Source of the DNA: Nematostella vectensis
Taxonomy: Eukaryota; Cnidaria; Anthozoa; Actiniaria; Edwardsiidae
DNA: 64,000 nt
NCBI RefSeq assembly: GCF_932526225.1
Contig: NC_064034.1
Location: 4,574,001-4,638,000 of the forward strand
Reading direction: 5' to 3'
Position 1 is the stretch's first letter. Every line of letters starts with the position of its first letter. The position numbers were made by a program, and so were the translations under genes. The notes beneath the pieces are model-generated. The model did no database searches. It had not been told where the DNA came from and saw only the letters and a program-made list of their open reading frames with translations. Below, piece after piece: positions 47,701-58,494 of this stretch.

Positions 47701-50700
47701 GCTCCTTGTTTCAGGTGTACCACAGGGTACCCTATCTATAGCTGATGCTCCTTGTTTCAGGTGTACCACAGGGTACCCTATCTACAGCTGATGCTCCTTG
47801 TTTCAGGTGTACCACAGGGTACCCTATCTACAGCTGATGCTCCTTGTTCAGGTGTACCACAGGGTACCCTATCTACAGCTGATGCTCCTTGTTTCATGTG
47901 TACTACAGGGTACTCTATCTAGAGCTGATGCTCCTTGTTTCAGGTGTTCCACAGGGTACCTTATCTACAGCTGGTGCTCCTTGTTTCAGGTGTACCACAG
48001 GGTGCCCTATCTACAGCTGGTGCTCCTTGTGTTCAGGTGTACCACAGGGTACCCTATCTTCAGCTGATGCTCCTTGTTTCAGGTGTACCACAGGGTACCC
48101 TATCTAGAGCTGATGCTCCTTGTTTCAGGTGTACCACAGGGTACCCTATCTAGAGCTGATGCTCCTTGTTTCATTTGTTCCACAGGGTACGTTATCTACA
48201 GCTGGTGCTCCTTGTTTCAGGTGTACCACAGGGTGCCCTATCTACAGCTGGTGCTCCTTGTGTTCAGGTGTACCACAGGGTACCCTATCTTCAGCTGATG
48301 CTCCTTGTTTCAGGTGTACCACAGGGTACCCTATCTACAGCTTATGCTCCTTGTTTCAGGTGTACCACAGGGTACCCTATCTAGAGCTGATGCTCCTTGT
48401 TTCAGGTGTACCACAGGGTGCCCTATCTACAGCTGATGCTCCTTGTTTCAGGTGTACCACAGGGTGCCCTATCTACAGCTGATGCTCCTTGTTTCAGGTG
48501 TACCACAGGGTACCCTATCTAGAGCTGATGCTCCTTGTTTCAGGTGTACCACAGGGTACCCTATCTACAGCTGATGCTCCTTGTTTCAGGTGTACCACAG
48601 GGTACCCTATCTACAGCTGATGCTCCTTGTTTCAGGTGTACCACAGGGTACCCTATCTACCGCTGATGCTCCTTGTTTCAGGTGTACCACAGGGTACCCT
48701 ATCTATAGCTGATGCTCCTTGTTTCAGGTGTACCACAGGGTACCCTATCTACAGCTGATGCTCCTTGTTTCAGGTGTACCACAGGGTACCCTAGCTAGAG
48801 CTGATGCTCCTTGTTTCAGGTGTACCGCAGGGTACCTTATCTACAGCTGATGCTCCTTGTTTCATGTGTACCACAGGGTGCCCTATCTAGAGCTGATGCT
48901 CCTTGTTTCAGGTGTTCCACAGGGTACCTTATCTACAGCTGGTGCTCCTTGTTTCAGGTGTACCACAGGGTGCCCTATCTACAGCTGGTGCTCCTTGTGT
49001 TCAGGTGTACCACAGGGTACCCTATCTTCAGCTGATGCTCCTTGTTTCAGGTGTACCACAGGGTACCCTATCTAGAGCTGATGCTCCTTGTTTCAGGTGT
49101 ACCACAGGGTACCCTATCTAGAGCTGATGCTCCTTGTTTCAGGTGTTCCACAGGGTACCTTATCTACAGCTGGTGCTCCTTGTTTCAGGTGTACCACAGG
49201 GTGCCCTATCTACAGCTGGTGCTCCTTGTGTTCAGGTGTACCACAGGGTACCCTATCTTCAGCTGATGCTCCTTGTTTCAGGTGTACCACAGGGTACCCT
49301 ATCTAGAGCTGCTGCTCCTTGTTTCAGGTGTACCACAGGGTACCCTATCTACAGCTGATGCTCCTTGTTTCAGGTGTACCACAGGGTACCCTATCTACAG
49401 CTGATGCTCCTTGTTTCAGGTGTACCACAGGGTACCCTATCTACAGCTGATGCTCCTTGTTTCAGGTGTACCACAGGGTACCCTATCTATAGCTGATGCT
49501 CCTTGTTTCAGGTGTACCACAGGGTACCCTATCTACAGCTGATGCTCCTTGTTTCAGGTGTACCACAGGGTACCCTATCTACAGCTGATGCTCCTTGTTC
49601 AGGTGTACCACAGGGTACCCTATCTACAGCTGATGCTCCTTGTTTCATGTGTACCACAGGGTACTCTATCTAGAGCTGATGCTCCTTGTTTCAGGTGTTC
49701 CACAGGGTACCTTATCTACAGCTGGTGCTCCTTGTTTCAGGTGTACCACAGGGTGCCCTATCTACAGCTGGTGCTCCTTGTGTTCAGGTGTACCACAGGG
49801 TACCCTATCTTCAGCTGATGCTCCTTGTTTCAGGTGTACCACAGGGTACCCTATCTAGAGCTGATGCTCCTTGTTTCAGGTGTACCACAGGGTACCCTAT
49901 CTAGAGCTGATGCTCCTTGTTTCATTTGTTCCACAGGGTACGTTATCTACAGCTGGTGCTCCTTGTTTCAGGTGTACCACAGGGTGCCCTATCTACAGCT
50001 GGTGCTCCTTGTGTTCAGGTGTACCACAGGGTACCCTATCTTCAGCTGATGCTCCTTGTTTCAGGTGTACCACAGGGTACCCTATCTACAGCTTATGCTC
50101 CTTGTTTCAGGTGTACCACAGGGTACCCTATCTAGAGCTGATGCTCCTTGTTTCAGGTGTACCACAGGGTGCCCTATCTACAGCTGATGCTCCTTGTTTC
50201 AGGTGTACCACAGGGTGCCCTATCTAGAGCTGATGCTCCCCGTTTCAGGTGTACCACAGGGTGCCCTATCTACAGCTGATGCTCCTTGTTTCAGGTGTAC
50301 CACAGGGTGCCCTATCTACAGCTGATGCTCCTTGTTTCAGGTGTACCACAGGGTACCCTATCTAGAGCTGATGCTCCTTGTTTCAGGTGTACCACAGGGT
50401 ACCCTATCTACAGCTGATGCTCCTTGTTTCATGTGTACCACAGGGTACCCTATCTAGAGCTGATGCTCCTTGTTTCAGGTGTACCACAGGGTACCCTATC
50501 TAGAGCTGATGCTCCTTGTTTCATGTGTACCACAGGGTGCCCTATCTAGAGCTGATGCTCCTTGTTTCAGGTGTACCACAGGGTACCCTATCTAGAGCTG
50601 ATGCTCCTTGTTTCAGGTGTACCACAGGGTACCCTATCTACAGCTGATGCTCCTTGTTTCATGTGTACCACAGGGTGCCCTATGTAGAGCTGATGCTCCT

Positions 50701-53700
50701 TGTTTCAGGTGTTCCACAGGGTACCTTATCTACAGCTGGTGCTCCTTGTTTCAGGTGTACCACAGGGTGCCCTATCTACAGCTGGTGCTCCTTGTGTTCA
50801 GGTGTACCACAGGGTACCCTATCTTCAGCTGATGCTCCTTGTTTCAGGTGTACCACAGGGTACCCTATCTAGAGCTGATACTCCTTGTTTCAGGTGTACC
50901 ACAGGGTACCCTATCTAGAGCTGATGCTCCTTGTTTCAGGTGTACCACAGGGTGCCCTATCTAGAGCTGATGCTCCTTGTTTCAGGTGTACCACAGGGTG
51001 CCCTATCTAGAGCTGATGCTCCTTGTTTCAGGTGTACCACAGGGTACCCTATCTAGAGCTGATGCTCCTTGTTTCAGGTGTACCACAGGGTGCCCTATCT
51101 ATAGCTGATGCTCCTTGTTTCAGGTGTACCACAGGGTACCCTATCTACAGCTGATGCTCCTTGTTTCATGTGTACCACAGGGTACCCTATCTACAGCTGA
51201 TGCTCCTTGTTTCATGTGTTCCACAGGGTGCCCTATCTACAGCTGATGCTCCTTGTTTCAGGTGTACCACAGGGTACCCTATCTAGAGCTGATGCTCCTT
51301 GTTTCAGGTGTACCACAGGGTGCCCTATCTACAGCTGATGCTCCGCGTTTCAGGTGTACCACAGGGTGCCCTATCTAGAGCTGATGCTCCGCGTTTCAGG
51401 TGTACCACAGGGTGCCCTATCTACAGCTGATGCTCCTTGTTTCAGGTGTACCACAGGGTACCCTATCTATAGCTGATGCTCCTTGTTTCAGGTGTACCAC
51501 AGGGTACCCTATCTAGAGCTGATGCTCCTTGTTTCAGGTGTACCACAGGGTGCCCTATCTACAGCTGATGCTCCTTGTTTCAGGTGTACCACAGGGTACC
51601 CTATCTACAGCTGATGCTCCTTGTTTCAGGTGTACCACAGGGTACCCTATATAGAGCTGATGCTCCTTGTTTCATGTGTACCACAGGGTACCCTATCTAG
51701 AGCTGATGCTCCTTGTTTCAGGTGTACCACAGGGTACCCTATCTAGAGCTGATGCTCCTTGTTTCAGGTGTACCACAGGGTACCCTATCTAGAGCTGATG
51801 CTCCTTGTTTCAGGTGTACCACAGGGTACCCTATCTACAGCTGATGCTCCTTGTTTCAGGTGTACCACAGGGTACCCTATCTAGAGCTGATGCTCCTTGT
51901 TTCAGGTGTACCACAGGGTACCCTATCTAGAGCTGATGCTCCTTGTTTCAGGTGTACCACAGGGTACCCTATCTAGAGCTGATGCTCCTTGTTTCAGGTG
52001 TACCACAGGGTACCCTATCTACAGCTGATGCTTCTTGTTTCAGGTGTACCACAGGGTGCCCTATCTACAGCTGATGCTCCTTGTTTCAGGTGTACCACAG
52101 GGTACCCTATCTAGAGCTGATGCTCCTTGTTTCAGGTGTACCACAGGGTACCCTATCTAGAGCTGATGCTCCTTGTTTCAGGTGTACCACAGGGTGCCCT
52201 ATCTACAGCTGATGCTCCTTGTTTCATGTGTACCACAGGGTACCCTATCTAGAGCTGATGCTCCTTGTATCAGGTGTACCACAGGGTGCCCTATCTACAG
52301 CTGATGCTCCTTGTTTCAGGTGTTCCACAGGGTGCCGTCCAGTCGAGTCATCGCCTGCGCGCCGTCTAACAGCGCTGCTGACCTTATGGTAAATACTGTA
52401 TATCAACACATGTTTTACATAATGCCCCCATAGCTGCCAAGTCAGGCCTGCTCTTTTTTCCTTTATGTCAAAATTAGAAGCTTTGTAATATTAGAGCTCG
52501 CCAAAACTAATCATAAACATCATCTATGTAAAAAAAAACTATTCTACCTGTTACAAGGACCAGAACCGTTTGTCTCCCCTATTATCCTTAGTAAATCTAA
52601 TTGGATTAGATTTACTAAGGATTTTATATTTCAGGCTGTACGGCTGCACCGCAGCGGGTTCATTCAGGAGGGAGATATGATCCGACTTAACGCATTCCAA
52701 CGAGTCCAAGAGATCCCAGAATCCATCAATAAATACTGCGTCGATACAGACAGCCTCCAACTTGCGGCGCATTACCGTATCATCGTGTGTACTTGCAGTA
52801 CGGCGGGGCAGCTCTTTTCGCTAGGACTCAAACCTGGTCATTTCACGCACGTGTTTGTAGATGAGGTAAGAGACGAGAGCGCATTATTTCCGTATCATCG
52901 TGTGTACGTAGAGTCACTTTCTAATTGGGAGCTTAAAGCCCCGTGCGAACAGCGCCAGCATCGGCCAGGATGTCTTGGCAAACTACTTCGCGGCACCTCC
53001 CAATGTTGTCCTAAAACAACACCAGCATTGTATACAGGGCTTAGGCAGCGACTTCGTCGACGCTTAGAAGAACATGAACTTTGAAATAGTTTCGATGAAA
53101 TTAACTTGCCTCCAAAAGTATATTAAAATAAAAGTTGAATAAGCCTAAAACCTTTTATATTTCTGCTATAGCGAACAGTTTGGCTTATAACGCGCACGCT
53201 CTCATCCTTTTTAGACGGGAACTGGATAGAGTGTTTGATTATAACCATACATTTGTCACTGCTAAAAATGTCGATAGACGAAATATAATAGGAATTTAAA
53301 TTTGTTTGTTATCTCTTTGTTTACAGGCGGGCCAAGCTACAGAACCCGAATGCTTGATACCGATTGGTCTAGCCGCGGGAGAAGATGGCCAGGTATGGTA
53401 TCTCCCTCCCTCCATCCCTCCCCCATTACTATTTCACTATCTGGCGTTCATCAACCATCCATTCATTTTTCACCATGACATATAATAACCAAGTCATATA
53501 CGCTCTAGATCATCTTAGCAGGAGACCCATTCCAGCTAGGCCCAGTCCTCCGCTCGCCCGTAGCCATCTCTTACGGTCTCAACGTCTCGTTACTCGAGAG
53601 ACTCATGTCCGGGCTCCTGTACGCGCGGGACGAGACGCGGTTCGCGGACCACGGCTGCTACGACCCTCTACTCGTCACAAAACTGGTCAACAACTACCGC

Positions 53701-56700
53701 TCTCACCCCTCCCTCCTGCGTCTGCCCTCTGCCCTATTCTACCACAGCGAGCTGCGGGTCTGTGCCGAGCGGACCATGAGGGAGCAGCTCAGTCAGTGGG
53801 AGATGCTGCCAACACAAGGAACTCCGCTGGTCTTCCACGGGCTCAAGGTACAATTTGTTGTCCGTCCATTCTTTCCTTCCTACTCTACACTACGCGACTC
53901 GATTTATGAGCCTGGGTTGCTTCCAGTAAATAAGTAGCCAGCCACACTGAGGTAGATAAGGGGGGGGGGGGTCATTGGGTAACGAATTGTCCATGTAGTA
54001 AACTGTGCGGGGTGTATTATTATTATTCAATGCTTTTTGTACCATGAGAAAGAAGAGTATTACGCTTTTTATTGTGTGGCATTGTTACTTGGGAGCAGTG
54101 TAATGTGTGGCATTTAAGAACAAATAATTATGCATGTATAATCACGTGTTGCTGCATGTCTAGCACGCATCACATGCGTAATGTCTAAAGTATAGTACAT
54201 GTCTAAAGTAAAGTACATGTATCACGTGTACCGAGTGTCTAACACGTGATGCATCCGTACAGGGCGAGGACATGCGGGAAGGAAACACCCCTTCCTGGTT
54301 TAACCCCGTGGAGGCTGTCCAGGTAGTCCGGTATGTCCAGGCACTCAAGAACAGCGCCATGTGTCCTATCAAGCTAGCCGACCTCGGCGTTATTACACCC
54401 TACAAGAAACAGGTACGAACCCACAAAGTCTGGCTGACAAGAAACAACCAGATGGAAGTGTTCCGAAAATATCCCTCCTCTTTTAATTCTTGAGTGATTT
54501 CATTGAGATTCCCTGGGATGGGTATGAAATCCAAAAGGAACACGTGAAAATGTGTACAGTCAATTCCATCGTCGTTCTGCTGTCCCGTGTGGTAATAAAT
54601 TTAAATATTGTATTGATTGTCCCAATAATGGTAATAATCGGTGGGGAATACCCCTCTTAAAAGTATATCCGGTTATAAGAATAAATAGAATTGATTGTAT
54701 GGATGGTGATACTAGGTGGAGAAGATCCTTATCTTTCTGTCCGTGTGGTTACGATGGTGATGATTGTATTGATGGTGATCTTAGGTGGAGAAGATCCGTC
54801 TCTGTCTGTTCGTGTGGTTATGATTGTATTGGTGGTGATACTAGGTGGAGAAGATCCGTATCTTTCTGTCCGTGTGGTTATGATGGTGATGATTGTATTG
54901 ATGGTGATACTAGGTGGAAAAGATCCCGTCTCTTTCTGTCCGTGTGGTGATGATTGTATTGATGGTGATACTAGGTGGAGAAGATCCGTCTCTTTCTGTC
55001 CGTGTGGTTATGATGGTGATGATTGTATTGGTGATACTAGGTGGAGAAGATCCGTCTCTTTCTGTTCGTGTGGTTATGATGGTGATGATTGTATTGATGG
55101 TGATACTAGGTGGAGAAGATCCGTCTCTTTCTGTCCGTGTGGTTATGATGGTGATGATTGTATTGATGGTGATACTAGGTGGAGAAGATCCCTCTCTTTC
55201 TGTCCGTGTGGTTATGATGGTGATGATTGTATTGGTGGTGATACTAGGTGGAGAAGATCCGTCTCTTGCTGTCCCGTGTGGGTATCGATGAGGTCAAGGT
55301 TGGATCCGTGGAGGAGTTTCAGGGGCAAGAGCGCCCAGCCATCATTATCTCTACAGTAAGTGTCAATTACTAGCTAGTAACTATCTGACGCAGACATCAG
55401 CTGTCAAATAATTCAATTACATACATGTTGGCATTGACAATGTTCTTGAAATACCTTTTTCCTCAAATAAGAGTCTAGGGGCGAAATCTCAAAATCCAAT
55501 AATTTCGATCATAAGTTGTGTGTTATTTATGAGGTGTATGTCAAATGACGGCTGCCTAAAACACTCAGCTCCACTCAGCGGTATTTAATTCACTTCTATA
55601 AATATTATTCAGAGAAAGGTACTAAAGGGATATATTATTATATCAGGTTCGCTCTACGGAGGCAATGGTTGGTTTTGATGTTGCTCACACGATCGGCTTC
55701 CTGGATAACCCTAAGCGTTTCAACGTGGCTGTCACTCGTGCCCAGTCTCTTCTGGTGGTGGTCGGTAATCCGCATGTCCTGTGTCGAGTGAGTATCATAA
55801 TGTATAACAAGTCACGTGATCTCTAAGAATCTCCTCTTTCGTGAGTTATCTGCGCTCTTTTATAGAGTCAGTATTTTTAATTTTACTCATAGTTATAACC
55901 CCTACCCCTTTGACATGAAAAACGTTTTCCTTTTCAGGAAATGCATATTCCGTTACACTTAATCTACACGCTTTTGACGAAACGATTGTTGGGACTAGCT
56001 AACATTTTGTTATTTTCCCAACTAAACTGGAATGGGCTAAAACAAATTGTCTTTCGTTTTATAAAGAATAATAGTTATATCCAAAATAATGAGTTCTTTG
56101 TATGCCTTAATCTTATTTATTTTCAAAAGTTCTTAAATAGACACAGACTCTACCTGTCTTGCGCTCGTCTGACCTCCTCTAAAATGCCCCCAAAACAAAA
56201 AACACCTCATAGTCCAAAAGATACACACACAAATGGTTTATCTATAATGTATTCTATGAAGCGTAAATTCGGCCCTGTGTTTGCCTTAACAGGACCCATA
56301 TTGGTGTAGTTTGCTACAGTATTGTGTGATGGTTGATGCGTACACAGGATGTGACCTTCCTGACTTGGACACACCCACCTACCAGGTAACTATCTCCAAC
56401 TACCAGTTAACCACACCATTCTGTCCTCATCAAACCGGTACCCCGTCCATGCCATACTTAACCACACAATACTGTCCTCACCAAACTGGTACCCCGTCCA
56501 TAACATACTTTTTCTAACTATCAGTTAACCACACAATACTATCCTCACCAAACTGGTACCCCGTCCATGCCATACTTTTTCTAACTATCAGTTAACCACA
56601 CAATACTATCCTCACCAAACTGGTACCCCGTCCATAACATACTTTTTCTAACTATCAGTTAACCACACAGTACTATCCTCACCAAACTGGTACCCCGTCA

Positions 56701-57994
56701 ATATCATACTTTCTCTAACTATCAGTTAACCACGCAATACTGTCCTCACCATACTGATACCCCGTCATACTGATATCCCCCAAAAACCTTTTCACGAGAA
56801 ACACCCGAGAAACATTTTTTTATAATACCTAGCAGCTAAACCCTTGCAACCCCTCCTTTAGGCCACACTCTTCTCACAACCCTTTCGTTGTTTTTAATTT
56901 TTACCATCTGCTTTCCATGTTTTTCGCAGGAAGAGTTCATGTTTTCGATGGGGGTTCTTAGCAACCTAACATTTGACGATGAAAAAGGTACAGACCAAGC
57001 TCATAGTGGGAACGGCAAAACAGAAAATCTTAACGAACACTTGATTGGTAGCCAAGAGATCAAAGACCTTTCCAAGACTTCTAAAGAAAACCCAAGCAAT
57101 AACGTCCATCTAGGTAGTGATTTCGAGGCACACACAATCGCAAAAGAAACTGAAAAATGTGAAGCTTCGAATAAGGTCATAATTGAACCAAAAGACGTCG
57201 TTCATATCTTGGACAATAAGACTTTTCAAGGGATTGCTACACCTAACCTTGATAACCACGGCTTTAGTGAAAACTCTGGAGCCTCGGAGGAAAAGGTCAC
57301 AATGGAAAGAAAAGAAGCAGCTACTAAGAAATACTGGATTTCAGAGAAAACGATTGCATGTAAAATAGATGGCCTCTCTGGCGCTAGAATGATTAAAGTC
57401 ACAATCGAGAGGGATGATAGTACTTCTTCTACGCAATGTGAGACTTTTGATCGGAAACTCACAGAGATCAAGGATAATCAGGACCCAAGCCTGGCTATTG
57501 TTACATCGCAAGGGGCGTCTGCAATAAGCGGGGCGTATAAAGGGAAAGACGACTTGAAGCCTGGTCGTAGTGCACCATGGTCTGGGCAGGGCACAAAGGG
57601 AATCACGACAAAACCCAAACTACAAGCGAATACGCCTATCATGTCTGGGCCTAGCAAGCAACGTGAACAGAGGAGTTCGTCTGCGACAGCCAAGAGAAGG
57701 GGAAATACCGGCCGAAAACACACCCAAAGACCACGGGATGAGAGAAAGGAAAATGATACAAGAGTTAAAGGAATAGACAATGTTGATCTCGCTAAGGAAG
57801 AAAAACCTGCAATGTCACCCCCTGGGGGAATAGTTTTCCAGGACTCAACCCCACTCAGCAATGATGCTGGGTTCCCTGTGGCGACCCGTGACAATGTAAC
57901 GCACGATTCCAAACTCGCTTTAACGCTAAGCCTTAGTACTTCTTCAGCTGTCTCTAGCGATGACGAAGACCTGGAGGAATTCCTAATCACGTGA
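38715..57994 (+). CDS. MOV10L1: MOV10L1, piRNA-pathway SF1 RNA helicase, 20 exons
   Basis: Exons: 38715-39511, 39965-40105, 41592-41774, 42070-42276, 42604-42718, 43123-43221, 43405-43554, 43825-43916, 44231-44289, 44785-44898, 45306-45481, 52320-52388, 52635-52865, 53327-53392, 53509-53847, 54263-54412, 55248-55355, 55647-55787, 56293-56385 and 56930-57994; all GT-AG, 1,464 codons plus stop. MOV10L1 (fly Armitage) binds and unwinds piRNA precursors for primary piRNA biogenesis. Helicase motifs: GPPGTGKT (about 695), [15 protein letters not shown] split over introns 13/14, GDPFQL, NYRSHP (about 895), [29 protein letters not shown] (about 1055). Exon 1 encodes two internal beta-barrel-like repeats (about 62-105 and 199-243; GKV...YG.ID..YYT...GYRP). 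The 354-residue last exon is a disordered Ser/Lys-rich tail; human MOV10L1 is about 1,211 aa. ATTAAA at 58084 may end the transcript. Confidence 0.93.
40240..41283 (-). pseudogene. Internally deleted RTE-like LINE fragment, antisense in MOV10L1 intron 2
   Basis: 41283-40789 (minus) encodes an endonuclease/exonuclease/phosphatase-type domain: [21 protein letters not shown] and the C-terminal [19 protein letters not shown]. 40774-40367 encodes the C-terminal tail typical of the same elements: [27 protein letters not shown] and [13 protein letters not shown]. The reverse-transcriptase core between them is missing; the join near 40760-40790 runs from [14 protein letters not shown] directly into LYGCERW, with a frame change. 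This is a dead, deleted copy of a non-LTR retrotransposon, opposite in orientation to the host gene. Confidence 0.85.
42719..42905 (+). repeat. Two extra copies of the MOV10L1 exon-5 donor junction
   Basis: The last 18 bases of exon 5 (ATCCCTGCACTAAGACAG, 42701-42718) recur exactly at 42795-42812 and in diverged form at 42873-42893, each followed by intron-start sequence (TATAAATGTTAG or similar). In the first copy the donor has lost its G (CAGTTATAAAT). In the second, CAAGTATAAAT keeps a GT. Spacing is 94 and about 78 bp. Confidence 0.85.
44122..44260 (+). repeat. Three tandem copies of the exon-10-side acceptor (MOV10L1 intron 8)
   Basis: The acceptor region TTATTATACTATAG followed by GTCATCCATCAGAAGGGCTC (exon starting 44231) is preceded by two similar units, with AG dinucleotides at 44126-44127 and 44178-44179. 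Units are 51-52 bp. The upstream copies continue into CCCATCTATCC instead of the true coding sequence. By exon count this is the intron between exons 8 and 9. Confidence 0.85.
45849..52337 (+). repeat. 46-bp minisatellite, about 140 copies, of the exon-12 acceptor
   Basis: The array fills nearly all of MOV10L1 intron 11. Each 46-bp unit contains GATGCTCCTTGTTTCAG (pyrimidine-rich acceptor) followed by GTGTACCACAGGGTRCC and CTATCTASAGCT. The last unit runs into real exon 12, which starts GTGTTCCACAGGGTGCCG at 52320. Variant units (CTGGTGCTCCTTGTGTTCAG; GTGTTCCACAGGGTACC; CTACCGCTG) mark higher-order blocks. As 46 is not a multiple of 3, every frame is crossed and open for 70-120 codons; these frames are artefacts. 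Confidence 0.97.
46660..50220 (+). repeat. 1,751-bp higher-order repeat, two tandem copies
   Basis: Diagnostic variants recur exactly 1,751 bp apart: the CTACCGCTG unit at about 46906 and 48657, and variant strings at 47060/48811, 47291/49042, 47798/49549 and 48074/49825. This is 38 monomers plus small indels. Within each copy a five-monomer block (231 bp) is itself duplicated (47060/47291 and 48811/49042). A third partial copy begins at about 50608. The two copies differ at few positions, so the duplication is recent or homogenised, or reflects assembly. Confidence 0.85.
52586..52620 (+). other. Perfect hairpin before MOV10L1 exon 13
   Basis: CCTTAGTAAATCTAAT and ATTAGATTTACTAAGG form a 16-bp perfect stem with a 3-base loop (TGG). 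The stem ends 14 bases before exon 13 (52635), overlapping the expected branch-point region (TTTACTAAG resembles a branch site). It may fold in the pre-mRNA. Confidence 0.85.
54716..55295 (+). repeat. 60-69 bp repeat of the exon-17 acceptor, 8 extra copies
   Basis: GATACTAG followed by GTGGAGAAGATCCGTCTCTT occurs with unit starts at 54716, 54785, 54845, 54914, 54975, 55041, 55110 and 55179, then at the real exon 17 start 55248. Each unit holds about 48 exon-like bases plus about 21 intron-like bases (ATTGATGGTGATACTAG). The decoy copies read VEKIRLFLS and then a stop, where the real exon reads [15 protein letters not shown]. Confidence 0.95.
56386..56770 (+). repeat. 66-67 bp repeat at the donor of MOV10L1 intron 19
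   Basis: About six units with CTAACTATCAGTTAACCACA and CTGGTACCCCGTCCAT. The first unit starts at the splice donor itself (ACCAG|GTAACTATCT). Measured spacing is 66-67 bp in the later copies. The array is intronic; the real acceptor is at 56929. Confidence 0.9.
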
Positions 57995-58083
57995 CCTCGG
58001 GCGTCACGATTTCGTAGACTGGGCGAGGTTTACTGGGCCTCTTGTTTTTTTATTCCTGCTCAGGGAATCGATGGTTTTTGTTC

Positions 58084-58089
58084 ATTAAA
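58084..58089 (+). terminator. Candidate poly(A) signal of MOV10L1
   Basis: ATTAAA lies 90 bp after the MOV10L1 stop codon, followed by T-rich sequence. It is the first recognisable signal downstream, and it precedes a small TTAA-flanked MITE. Confidence 0.4.
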
Positions 58090-58160
58090 ATACAGTCCAA
58101 ATATCTAAAGTATCCTATTTTCTGCTCGCTCTCATCGCTAAGGTCTTTTAACACCTTTAA

Positions 58161-58405
58161 GCCGCATTGTCACCAGTTTACTTCCGGTCGATTACGTAAC
58201 AATCTCCGATGGTTTTTAACGGAAAACGCGAAAAATATTTCAAAATATTTAAAGCATTGTGTTTATTGGAAGTTTCTTTGAGGATGTGATTGATAATTTA
58301 GAGCGGATGGCCTGTTTAATATCTCGGATTTTAATAGATTCTTTTGTCTTTTAACGGTTGAGGTTTCCGTTGGACCTCCGGGAGAAACCTGGTGACAATG
58401 CGGCC
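58161..58405. mobile_element. MITE with TTAA target duplication (piggyBac/Kolobok type)
   Basis: Ends GCCGCATTGTCACCAG and its complement CTGGTGACAATGCGGC are flanked by TTAA at 58157-58160 and 58406-58409. TTAA duplications characterise piggyBac and Kolobok transposons (established). At 245 bp with no coding capacity it is non-autonomous. It sits just downstream of MOV10L1. Confidence 0.85.
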
Positions 58406-58494
58406 TTAAGAGGGTAAAGTAGTGCAATGTCAAATAGTGCAATGCTAAAGAAAGAGCCTAGACGGCAAAAGCACTATCCCGGGGAACCCAGGGT

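Noticed and set aside
47060-50920. Dozens of 72-120 codon open frames (Val-Tyr-His-Arg-Val-Pro type)
   Set aside because: They are generated by the 46-bp period, which shifts through all three frames; they overlap each other and lie in an intron.
54552-55359. Open frames of 125-222 codons across the 69-bp array
   Set aside because: Low-complexity translation of the repeat; the real coding exon is in another frame starting at 55248.
57478-57990. 170-codon minus-strand frame
   Set aside because: Antisense shadow of the last MOV10L1 exon, which continues the sense frame and has a matching acceptor.
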